NCBI GenBank assembly: GCA_046091285.1
Contig: JBJTBH010000144.1
Coordinates: 1 to 8,279 of the forward strand
DNA from: CAIXOZ01 sp046091285
GTDB taxonomy: Bacteria; Cyanobacteriota; Cyanobacteriia; PCC-6307; Cyanobiaceae
DNA length: 8,279 nucleotides
Direction of reading: 5' to 3'
Made by a program: the position numbers and the translations under genes. Shown piece after piece: positions 1 through 6,742 of this stretch (positions are counted from its first letter, which is position 1; every line of letters begins with the position of its first letter). The notes beneath the pieces were generated by a model. That model made no database searches and was not told the origin of the DNA. It saw only the letters and a program-made list of their open reading frames with translations.

Positions 1-384
1 AAAGGCGCGGGTGAGCAGGGCATCGCCCGCCAGGATCGCGTTGGCCTCGCCGTACACCTTGTGATTGGTGGGCATGCCGCGACGCAGATCGTCGTTGTCC
101 ATGGCGGGCAGATCGTCATGGATCAGCGACATGGTGTGGACCATCTCCAGCGCCACCGCCGTCGGCAGCGCCAGGGACGGATCGCCTCCGGCCAGCTCAC
201 AGGCCGCCAGGCAGAGAATCGGCCTCAGGCGCTTGCCACCGGCAAGCAGGGAGTACCGCATGGAGTCCCGCAGGGATTCCGGTCGCTCCGGGGGGAGGGA
301 CTGGTCGAGAGCCTCCTCGACCCGGGCACGGGCAGCCTCCAGATAGGCGGCGAAATCGAAAGTCGTGGTCACCGCCGCGGTCAT
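1..384 (-). CDS. crtE: Geranylgeranyl diphosphate synthase, N-terminal part (cut by window edge)
   Basis: This cytoplasmic enzyme condenses isopentenyl diphosphate with allylic diphosphates to make the C20 precursor of carotenoids, phytyl chains and quinones. Only the first 128 codons are inside the window; the C-terminus with the second Asp-rich motif lies beyond position 1. Seen directly: GGKRLRP at residues 49-55 (diphosphate binding), the first Asp-rich motif DDLPAMDNDD at 90-99 with Mg-binding D90, D91 and D96, and LRRGMPTNH just after it. The two-residue insertion in the Asp-rich motif (DDxxxxD) is typical of bacterial and plant type GGPP/FPP synthases. The ATG at 384 gives an N-terminus (MTAAVTTTFDF) of the kind I associate with picocyanobacterial CrtE. 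An in-frame GTG at 426 is possible but less likely. No Shine-Dalgarno sequence is evident. A farnesyl diphosphate synthase is the main alternative. Confidence 0.95.
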   Translation of the reverse strand, partial: MTAAVTTTFDFAAYLEAARARVEEALDQSLPPERPESLRDSMRYSLLAGGKRLRPILCLAACELAGGDPSLALPTAVALEMVHTMSLIHDDLPAMDNDDLRRGMPTNHKVYGEANAILAGDALLTRAF

Positions 385-591
385 GGAGGGGGATCGTCTG
401 GGGGATTCTCTCAGGCGCCGGGCCACCCCATCGAAGGCGGAGGCGATCCGCCAGGAGCGATGCAGGATGGACGTCGGTCCATGCCGTCCTGGCAGCACCG
501 CACCGGCCGCGGTGCATCAGTGTCTTGTCTTCGTCGCGGAACGCCCGGGCGGCCCCAGCGATCCGGACAGCCTGGTCGGGGCGACCGTGCA

Positions 592-640
592 TCAGATCCT
601 TGTCCTGCTCCTGAACCGGTTCGTTCTGATCTGACGTCAG
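592..640. promoter_or_regulatory. Cluster of palindromes between the GHL10 gene end and crtE
   Basis: Three inverted-repeat elements lie within 49 bp. TCAGATC (592-598) pairs with GATCTGA (628-634). The perfect 10-bp palindrome GAACCGGTTC (613-622) sits between those arms. Another perfect 10-bp palindrome, CTGACGTCAG (631-640), overlaps the stop codon of the GHL10 gene. No run of T follows in either direction, so this is not a classical intrinsic terminator. It could be an operator or RNA stem upstream of crtE, or chance. The rest of the gap (385-591) shows no convincing gene or promoter. Confidence 0.25.
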
Positions 641-1809
641 GGCAGGGTCCAGGCCTCGCCCTTCTCGCGCATCGATTCGTAGAAGAACAGATCAATGCCT
701 CGGTAGCCCCGCCCGCGCACCAGCTCCAGCTCCCGCCGCAGGGTGGCGCTGCTTTTCGGCTGGGTGCGCAGGCCGGCCAGCAGGGCGATGCGCAGCGGCA
801 CCCGGGTTGCGGCCTCCTGCAGGGAGCGCTCCTCAAGAGCCTCCTCCACATCGATGGGGCGATCGCGATAGAGCTGCACCACCAGCTCATCCACCAGGTT
901 CCGCCGCGCCCAATGGGGCCAGTCGGCCAGAAACAACGCGGTGCTGATCGGCTGGGGCTGGGGCGAAAGCGAGAGGCGCACCCCAGGGCAGCGACGGACC
1001 ATCGCCGCACGGATCTCGGCCAGCAATGTCGTGAGCCGATCCATGCGCCAGGCCATCCAGGCCGGATCATCGGCAGGGGGCGTGGGATCACGGCGACCCC
1101 AGCGGCTCTGGCGCCAGGCCTCCAGGGTGATCGTGTCGTAGCCCAGATCCACGGGCCAGGCGAAGTGGTCATCCAGCTGGATCAGATCCACGGGCAGGCG
1201 GGTGCAGGCATCCACCACCAGATCCACCAGCAGCCGGCGCACCTCCGGAGCGACGGGGGTGAGCCAGACCCGCTGGTCACCCCCGAAGTCCTGCCAGCGA
1301 CTGCGACCCTGACGATCCCGCAGCAGCAGCCGCTCACGCCCCCGCAGCCAAGGGGCGGTCTCAGGGGCCATCAGGCCGTATTCCAACCAGCCGACGGTCT
1401 CCAGGCCGCGACGGCGCAGATCGTGCAACAGCTGCCCGAGATCGGGATCGGCGAGGGTGGCCCTGGAGCGTGGAATGGCGAGAGGATTGCTGGCAGCGGC
1501 GGCATTCCAGAGCAGTTCGCCACCGGTGTACAGAGGAAGAGCCACCCGACGGATGCCCTGCTCCGCCAACCAGCGGGAGGCCTGCAGGGCCTGATCCGGC
1601 CGACGCATCACCTGACTGTCGACCGTGGTCAACCAGACCCCGAGGCTGGCGGAAGCTGACCGGGACGACAGCTGGGGAGAGGCGGTGACAGGGGCGGTGA
1701 GGCCACCGGCCGCGGTCATGCCACCGGCCGCCACGACAAGAGCCGCCAACGCTGCCAGGATCGACCCAGGTCCCCCGCCCGTCCGGCGACACCCACGCAG
1801 AGACGACAC
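637..1809 (-). CDS. Exported glycosidase-like protein, GHL10/DUF187 family (family 10-like glycosyl hydrolase)
   Basis: This 390-residue protein has a signal peptide and one catalytic-type TIM-barrel domain. The N-terminus has an Arg-rich start, a hydrophobic core ILAALAALVVAAGG (about residues 17-30) and a likely cleavage near APVTA-SP. The barrel starts near LGVWLTTVDS (about 56). It carries GWLEYGLMAP (about 140-149) and the family-typical Asp motif IQLDDHFAWP (about 210-219). Later it has LSLSP, a DWPHWARRNLVDELVVQLY strand/helix region, and FFYES near the end. These match the GHL10 (PF02638) pattern as I remember it. The substrate is unknown; members are thought to act on cell-surface or extracellular polysaccharide. 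I chose GTG at 1809 because it gives a complete signal peptide. The in-frame ATG at 1938 would run deep into the opposing gene, and ATG at 1719 would remove the signal. Only 5 bp separate this start from the divergent FAD oxidoreductase, which suggests a functional pair. Confidence 0.85.
   Translation of the reverse strand: MSSLRGCRRTGGGPGSILAALAALVVAAGGMTAAGGLTAPVTASPQLSSRSASASLGVWLTTVDSQVMRRPDQALQASRWLAEQGIRRVALPLYTGGELLWNAAAASNPLAIPRSRATLADPDLGQLLHDLRRRGLETVGWLEYGLMAPETAPWLRGRERLLLRDRQGRSRWQDFGGDQRVWLTPVAPEVRRLLVDLVVDACTRLPVDLIQLDDHFAWPVDLGYDTITLEAWRQSRWGRRDPTPPADDPAWMAWRMDRLTTLLAEIRAAMVRRCPGVRLSLSPQPQPISTALFLADWPHWARRNLVDELVVQLYRDRPIDVEEALEERSLQEAATRVPLRIALLAGLRTQPKSSATLRRELELVRGRGYRGIDLFFYESMREKGEAWTLP
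859..866. repeat. HIP1 octamer GCGATCGC
   Basis: A perfect HIP1 palindrome inside the GHL10 gene. HIP1 is over-represented in many cyanobacterial genomes. Confidence 0.8.
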
Positions 1810-2765
1810 GATCGATGGCAGGCGATGGCCTCCAACGTAGGCAGCGGCTTGCTTCAGCCCCCGCCCTGGGCAGCGGACACCCCGGTCCCTGGCTGGTCCT
1901 GATTCCCTGGCTGCTGATCCTGACCCTGCCTGCGACATCAGCCAGGGCAGAGCCGCCCTCCGGCTGCCCTCCTCCCGGAGCGCAGGGGTTCGATCTGATC
2001 GTGTACGGGGATGAACCGGCCGGACTGCTGACGGCCCTGGCCCTGGCGACTCAGCGGAACGGAGCCTCCCGCCATCCGGCCCGGGTGGCCGTGGTACGGG
2101 AAGAGGCCGAGACGGAACCCCTGGGGGGCACGCTCACCCGCAGTGGCCTAGCCTACCTCGATCGCAATCAGCTGCCCTGGGATCAATGGATCTGGCGCCG
2201 GGACCCACTGGCGCCCTCCTCCAGGCTGTACGGCCAGTTCCTGAAACTGAGCGGCACCCGTGGCATCGCCGCTGATCCGTGGCGCAGCGACCGGGGCTTC
2301 CGGGCCGCCCTGGCCCGCCATGGCGTGGTCACCCTCTCCGGCGCCGGTCTGACGGGCGTGAGCCTGAGCGGTCGGCGGATCTGCAGCCTGACAACCCGTC
2401 GTTACGGCAGGCTCCCGGCCCGCCATCTGATCGATAACAGCCTCGGCGCCGACCTGGCCCACCTCAGCGGTGTCGCCTTCAACGGCGGCATGGGGACTGG
2501 GGTCCTGGCGGGCGAGAGCCTGGCCCTGGGATGGATCTTTGAACTCCGCGGGCTCAATCTGGAGCGGTTCCGGGCCCTGGAACGCCGGTTGACGCAACGG
2601 CTGCTCGATCCCGATGACCGGGAAGCCCAGGGCTGGCTGCTGGCCTGGCCCACCGATCGACGCCATCCCCAGGCCCTGCGCCGGGCCCTGCTCGATCCGC
2701 TCCAGCAACCACGGGTGGCGATCAGCTGGACCGAGGACAGTGCCGACCAGATCAGCCCGGCCCTG

Positions 2766-2773
2766 GCGATCGC
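2766..2773. repeat. HIP1 octamer GCGATCGC
   Basis: A perfect HIP1 palindrome, extended to GGCGATCGCC (2765-2774), inside the oxidoreductase gene about 20 bp before the frameshift run. Confidence 0.8.
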
Positions 2774-2794
2774 CTTCCATGGCGAATCCCACAT

Positions 2795-2803
2795 CCCCCG
2801 GGG
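2795..2803 (+). other. Frameshift site: C5G4 run
   Basis: CCCCCGGGG occupies 2795-2803. Upstream the oxidoreductase reads ...GESHIP in the frame of 1815. Downstream the sensible continuation, SPIRFDLANIAQLQDRLS, is in the frame that needs one additional base, for example C6G4 or C5G5. Both frames look like the same protein either side of this run, so the run is the most economical place for the missing base. Confidence 0.75.
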
Positions 2804-3552
2804 CTGGTCGCCTCTCCGATCCGTTTCGATCTGGCGAACATCGCCCAGCTGCAGGATCGGCTCAGCGTCAATGCCCTGCTGCTGCGCAACAACGCCGCGC
2901 AGAACCGGCAGGTGCTGGCGCGTGCCGGCCGTCCCCTGCCCTGGATGCTGCCCTATCGGAAGGCGGTCACCGCGTTCTTCCTGCGCCACGGGGCAACCGG
3001 GGTGCACTGGAGCCCACGGTTGTATGTGCGTGTCGCCGATCAGATCCGCACCCCGAGGCAGACGCTCTCGGCGGCTGTGATGGCGGCGGGCGGCACGACA
3101 CCAGGGCAATCGGTCGGCACCTTCACCTACCGACTCGACATCCGCGGCGGACTCCGCCAGCGGACGACCCTGCCGAACCAGCCGGTCACCTTCAACGTGG
3201 GCTACCGGCACACCCTGCCTCGGGAGGTCGACAACCTGGCGGTGCTCGGACCAGCCGGCGGTTTCGGGGGGCTCGGCGTCAGCGCCGGCCGCATCATCGA
3301 ACTCAATGTGACGGTGGGCCAGGGACTGGCCTGTGCCCTTGGCCTGGCCCTCGATCGCAACCTCAGCCTCAGCGCGATCGATCCGGAAGCGGTGCCGCAG
3401 GCCCTCGACTGGGACTACGTGCCCTACGGCAGACCGCTGCAGGATGACCTGCCGGCGGCGCTGACACGCTGGTGGCAGCAGGCCGCCACCACCCTGGGCT
3501 GGCGAGCCGCCGGCGGACATGGCTCCCCGCTGGCCCCTGTGGTCAGCGGCAG

Positions 3553-3577
3553 GCGCTGCGATGGCCGCGCTGCGATG
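3553..3577 (+). repeat. Short direct repeat in the 3' end of the oxidoreductase gene
   Basis: GCGCTGCGATG occurs at 3553-3563 and again at 3567-3577, a 14-bp period. It falls in the C-terminal tail, after the conserved FAD domain and before the overlap with folD. It may be a small slippage duplication; no function is suggested. Confidence 0.5.
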
Positions 3578-3609
3578 CCGCCCCCTGAACCGATCCAGCG
3601 GTCGACCGC

Positions 3610-4506
3610 TCAGGGCAGCAGATCCGCCAGGGGCTGATCCCCGCAACAGCGGCGACACCAGGCGGCCACGGTGTTCACCAGCAGCAGCGCCACCGTCATC
3701 GGCCCGACGCCCCCGGGCACCGGCGTGATCGCCCGGGCGATCGGCTCCACCTCCTCGAAGCGCACATCCCCGCAGAGGCGAGAAAGGCCGTCCGCATCAG
3801 GCGGCAGCCTGTGGATCCCGACATCGATCACCACAGCTCCGGGCCGCACGTGTTCAACGCCGATCATGCGCGGCCGGCCGGCGGCCACCACCAGCACGTC
3901 CGCTTCGCGGGTGAGGGCCGCCAGATCCACGGTGCGGGAATGGGCCACGCTCACCGTGGCATCAGCCGCCTGAAGCATCAGGGCCATCGGTTGCCCGACG
4001 AGGATGCTGCGGCCCACGACCACGGCCCGAGCCCCGGCCAGAGGCACCTGATGACGGGCCAGCAGTGCCATCACGCCTGCCGGGGTGCAGCTGCGGGGGC
4101 CCGGTTCCCCCTTGAGCAACCGACCGAGATTGAGGGTGTGCAATCCATCGGCATCCTTCTCCGGATCGATCGCCGCCAGCAGCGGCTCAGCCTCGAGGCC
4201 GGCCGGCAGGGGCAACTGCAGCAGGATGCCATCGACGGCCGGATCGGCATTGAGACGCTCGATCGTGGCCAGAACCTCCGCCGCGGCCGTATCGGCCGGC
4301 AGATGGGCACCGAGGTTGGTGATGCCGACACGGCTGCAGGCCTTTTCCTTGTTGGCCACGTAGACGCCGCTGGCCGGATCGTCACCGACCCGCAGCACCG
4401 CCAGCCCCGGAGGACGACCGACCTGCGGCAGCCGTTCCGCCACCACGGCCTGAAGCCGCTGTTCGAGTTCTGCCGCCAGCTGGCGACCATCGAGGATCTG
4501 GGCCAT
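3610..4506 (-). CDS. folD: Bifunctional methylenetetrahydrofolate dehydrogenase / methenyltetrahydrofolate cyclohydrolase
   Basis: This soluble enzyme interconverts 5,10-methylene-THF, 5,10-methenyl-THF and 10-formyl-THF with NADP, supplying one-carbon units for purine and formyl-Met synthesis. At 298 residues it has the usual full length. Seen directly: YVANKEKAC (49-57) with the catalytic Lys at 53, GILLQLPLP (93-101), IDPEKDADG (113-121), TPAGV, the nucleotide-binding GRSILVGQP (165-173), VIDVGI, and the hallmark TPVPGGVGPMT (261-271). The GDVRF segment (246-250) has Arg where GDVDF is common. The ATG at 4506 gives the standard start MAQILDG; upstream ATGs would add a Pro-rich tail not seen in the family. 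No Shine-Dalgarno is visible; instead three ATCGGG hexamers abut the start. It is divergent from the PgpH-like gene and convergent with the oxidoreductase, so it is probably transcribed alone. Confidence 0.97.
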   Translation of the reverse strand: MAQILDGRQLAAELEQRLQAVVAERLPQVGRPPGLAVLRVGDDPASGVYVANKEKACSRVGITNLGAHLPADTAAAEVLATIERLNADPAVDGILLQLPLPAGLEAEPLLAAIDPEKDADGLHTLNLGRLLKGEPGPRSCTPAGVMALLARHQVPLAGARAVVVGRSILVGQPMALMLQAADATVSVAHSRTVDLAALTREADVLVVAAGRPRMIGVEHVRPGAVVIDVGIHRLPPDADGLSRLCGDVRFEEVEPIARAITPVPGGVGPMTVALLLVNTVAAWCRRCCGDQPLADLLP

Positions 4507-4522
4507 CGGGATCGGGATCGGG
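4505..4522. repeat. Three tandem ATCGGG hexamers abutting the folD start
   Basis: ATCGGG is repeated exactly three times at 4505-4522. On the folD strand this reads as CCCGAT repeats running into the ATG. The repeat occupies the place where a ribosome binding site would be expected. Copy-number change by slippage would alter the spacing between upstream signals and the start codon. Confidence 0.7.
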
Positions 4523-4657
4523 GCGGTGACGGGAGGCGAGGGGCCGTGGTCAGCACCGCCAGGGGCCCCATCGATCCAGCATGCCCAACAATCCTCCGGC
4601 TGGCCGCAGGCCTGAACCGCGGCCATCGCTAGCGTGAGCACGCCTTGAAACGCTCGC
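4507..4657. promoter_or_regulatory. Divergent intergenic region between folD and the PgpH-like gene
   Basis: These 151 bp must hold, or overlap, the promoters of both genes. No convincing -35/-10 pair was recognised. A weak TAGCGT hexamer (4630-4635) lies upstream of the PgpH-like start, followed by the small hairpin-like sequence GCGTGAGCACGC (4632-4643). Neither is strong evidence. Confidence 0.3.
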
Positions 4658-6742
4658 TTGGTCCGGCTGCGCGGTCCGGCATCGCTCTGGCGCCAGTGGC
4701 GCCGCCAGGAAACTCCCTGCGGAGCCCTGGCCCTCTGGCGACCGCGGGAGGCCTTCGGGGTGCTGGTGCTGTGTCTGCTGGTGGCGCTGCTCTCGAGCTG
4801 GCCGCAGCTGGTGGAACCGAATCTGGCGGCCGGACGGCCGGCTCCGTTCACCGCACGGGCCCCGAAGGATGCCACGGTGATCGACAGCTCGTCCCTGGCC
4901 CGACGACGCCTGCAGATCGGTCTGCGCACCCAGGTTCAGGTGGTGGATGACCGAGCCAACCGCGACCTGAGGGCCCAGCTGGAACGTCGGCTTCGGGAAC
5001 TGGATCGCCGCGCCGGTTCCCGGGAAGGCGTGGTGGGAGCGATCAGCCTCAGTCCGTCGCAGGAGGTCTGGCTGCGCCGCCTGTCGCCGGCCGATCGCGA
5101 CCGATGGGCCCAGTCTCTGCGGCAGGTTCAGGGGCGGATGCTCCACCAGGGGCTCAATCCCGGCGTCGCCGAGGAACAGCTGCAGGACGCGGCCTTGCAG
5201 CAGCTGCAGGGCCTTGATCCGGAAGCCCGCGGCCTCGGGGCCCAGATCCTGGCCGAAACGCTGGTCGGTCAGACCAATCTGCGCACCGACGCCCGCCTCA
5301 GCCAGCGCCGCATCGAACAACTGATCACCCAGCAGGGCCTCCCCCACATCCGGGTGCTGCAGGGAGATCGCATCACCCTGAAGGGAGAGCCGATCACGTC
5401 CCAGGCCTTTGATGTGCTCGATTATTTCGGCCTGGTCAACCGCAGTCCCCAGACCCTCGACTGGGCCCTGCGTTTCGGGGAAGCGCTGGCGGCCTCAGCC
5501 CTGATGCTGCTGCTGATCCGCCGCTGGCGTCCTTCCCTCGAACCTCGCCATGCCCTGCTGGTGCTCGGCACCCTGCTGGTGGTGCAGGGGATGAAGCTCT
5601 GGCTGGGAGAAGCCGCCAGTCCACTGGTGCTGCTGGTACCGACCACCCTGCTGCTGGCCCAGGGCCTGGGACCAACGACCGGACTCTGCTGGCTGGCGGT
5701 GGCGGCCATGGTCTGGCCACAGCACCTGCAGGGATTGATGGAGCTGCGTCTGCTGATCGCTGCCGCGATCGCGGCCACCGCAGCGCTGCTCGCCGGCCGG
5801 CAACGCAACCGTGCCGAACTGCTGGAGCTGGCCCTGCTCCTGCCGAGTGCGGCCCTGGTGCTTCAGTGGCTGCTGATCCAGGGCAGTGGCCTGATCAGCG
5901 GTGGCGACAGCCGCCTGCCCAGCGGCAGCGAACTGCTCAATGAGGCCCTGCTGATGGGGGGGCTGCTGATGGCCTGGCTGCTGATCGCGCCGCTGGTGGA
6001 AAGCTTCTTCGACTTGCTGACCCGCGCCCGTCTGCTGGAACTTTCCGACCTTGAACGGCCGCTTCTGCGGCGACTGTCCAGGGAAGCGCCGGGGACGTTT
6101 GAGCACACATTGATGATCACGAGCCTGGCGGAGGAAGGCACCCGGGCGGTCGCCGCCGACACCGATCTCGTGCGCACAGGTGCTCTGTACCACGATGTGG
6201 GCAAGCTTCACGGGCCCCAGTGGTTCATTGAGAACCAGAGCGGTGACGACAATCCGCACGACCGCCTCGATGATCCATTCGCCAGCGCCCGCATCCTCCA
6301 AGCCCACGTCGATGAGGGCCTGAAACTGGCCCGGCGCTATCGGCTGCCCCGTCCCCTCGCCGACTTCATCCCTGAACATCAGGGAACCCTGAAGATGGGC
6401 TACTTCCTACATCGCGCCAGGGAACTCGATCCCGAGGTCGCCGAAGAGACCTTTCGCTACCGCGGCCCGGCACCCCGGAGTCGCGAGACGGCGATCCTGA
6501 TGCTCGCTGACGGCTGTGAGGCGGCCCTGAGGGCCCTGCCCCCGAACTGCTGCGAGGAGGAAGCGCGCAACACCGTGCGACGGATCGTGGAGGCCCGTCA
6601 GCGGGACGGCCAGCTCAGCGCCAGTGGCATCAGCCGCGCCGAACTGGAACTGGTGATCCGGGCCTTCGTCCGGGTCTGGAAGCGGATGCGCCATCGCCGC
6701 ATTCCCTATCCGATCTCACCCCGCAAGGCCTTCAGCGCCTGA
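4658..6742 (+). CDS. pgpH: PgpH-like membrane HD phosphohydrolase (probable cyclic-di-AMP phosphodiesterase)
   Basis: This 694-residue inner-membrane protein has the 7TMR-HDED / 7TM / HD layout of PgpH, which in Firmicutes hydrolyses cyclic di-AMP to pApA. Residues 1-32 are basic and cytoplasmic. One membrane helix (33-50) follows, then a large Gln/Arg/Leu-rich outside domain (about 51-265) and a multi-helix core (about 267-450). The C-terminal HD domain begins with EAPGTFEHTL. Metal ligands seen are H483, H512 and D513 (YHDVGK), H550, H574 (PEHQGT) and D618 (LADGCEAA). Their spacing fits the family as I remember it. The start is a TTG, because an in-frame stop lies at 4646-4648 and there is no ATG or GTG before the first membrane helix. 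No Shine-Dalgarno is visible. The 3' end overlaps the convergent pseudouridine synthase by 27 bp. The family is certain; cyclic-di-AMP activity in this organism is inferred. Confidence 0.92.
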   Translation: MVRLRGPASLWRQWRRQETPCGALALWRPREAFGVLVLCLLVALLSSWPQLVEPNLAAGRPAPFTARAPKDATVIDSSSLARRRLQIGLRTQVQVVDDRANRDLRAQLERRLRELDRRAGSREGVVGAISLSPSQEVWLRRLSPADRDRWAQSLRQVQGRMLHQGLNPGVAEEQLQDAALQQLQGLDPEARGLGAQILAETLVGQTNLRTDARLSQRRIEQLITQQGLPHIRVLQGDRITLKGEPITSQAFDVLDYFGLVNRSPQTLDWALRFGEALAASALMLLLIRRWRPSLEPRHALLVLGTLLVVQGMKLWLGEAASPLVLLVPTTLLLAQGLGPTTGLCWLAVAAMVWPQHLQGLMELRLLIAAAIAATAALLAGRQRNRAELLELALLLPSAALVLQWLLIQGSGLISGGDSRLPSGSELLNEALLMGGLLMAWLLIAPLVESFFDLLTRARLLELSDLERPLLRRLSREAPGTFEHTLMITSLAEEGTRAVAADTDLVRTGALYHDVGKLHGPQWFIENQSGDDNPHDRLDDPFASARILQAHVDEGLKLARRYRLPRPLADFIPEHQGTLKMGYFLHRARELDPEVAEETFRYRGPAPRSRETAILMLADGCEAALRALPPNCCEEEARNTVRRIVEARQRDGQLSASGISRAELELVIRAFVRVWKRMRHRRIPYPISPRKAFSA
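5765..5772. repeat. HIP1 octamer GCGATCGC
   Basis: A perfect HIP1 palindrome inside the membrane-core coding region of the PgpH-like gene. Confidence 0.8.

Larger units (their letters stand above)
1815..3637 (+). pseudogene. Exported FAD-dependent oxidoreductase (FAD_oxidored/PF12831-like), interrupted by a one-base frameshift
   Basis: The first part reads in one frame from ATG 1815. It has a signal peptide (hydrophobic WLVLIPWLLILTLP at 26-39, cleavage near TSARA-EPP at residue 45). A dinucleotide-binding fold follows (FDLIVYGDEPAG, 59-70, a GxxxAG variant of the Rossmann Gly motif), then DNSLGADLAHLSGVAF, typical of the family. At a C5G4 run (2795-2803, about residue 328) sense moves to the -1 frame. 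That frame runs to TGA at 3635-3637 and contains the C-terminal FAD motif region DNLAVLGPAGGFGGLGVSAG (about 3229-3288). As written, the first frame stops at 3080 after 93 nonsense residues. Restoring one C or G gives about 607 residues, a plausible full-length enzyme. So this is a recent pseudogene, a phase-variable gene or a sequencing error; the intact sense on both sides favours the last two. The 3' end overlaps folD by 28 bp. Substrate unknown. Confidence 0.8.

Noticed and set aside
365..634. An 89-codon plus-strand frame covering the crtE upstream gap
   Set aside because: No recognisable domain, no ribosome site, and it starts inside crtE on the opposite strand. A small real gene cannot be fully excluded.
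61..1659. A 532-codon plus-strand open frame antisense to crtE and the GHL10 gene
   Set aside because: Its translation is Gln/Gly/Arg/His-rich low complexity with no recognisable motif, and it crosses two well-supported genes and the gap between them. Such long antisense frames are common in GC-rich DNA.
1810..1938. Upstream ATG (1938) for the GHL10 gene
   Set aside because: It would add 43 Arg/Gly-rich residues before the signal peptide and overlap the divergent oxidoreductase by over 120 bp.
2614..3447. The third plus-strand frame through the oxidoreductase as the post-frameshift continuation
   Set aside because: Its translation lacks the FAD C-terminal motif and is Arg/Ala/Pro-rich; the other frame, ending at 3637, carries the sensible protein.
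2402..3658. A 418-codon minus-strand frame opposite the FAD oxidoreductase
   Set aside because: No family motifs, Arg/Gln-rich composition, and it opposes a gene with clear FAD motifs in both frames.
3080..3700. Intrinsic terminators at the convergent gene ends
   Set aside because: Short GC-rich inverted repeats are easy to find, but none is followed by a T run in either direction, so none was called.
3811..4632. A 273-codon plus-strand frame opposite folD
   Set aside because: It is antisense to a full-length FolD with all hallmarks, and has no motif of its own.
5495..6379. A 294-codon minus-strand frame opposite the PgpH-like gene
   Set aside because: Gln-rich composition is what the antisense of Leu (CTG) codons produces; no motif.
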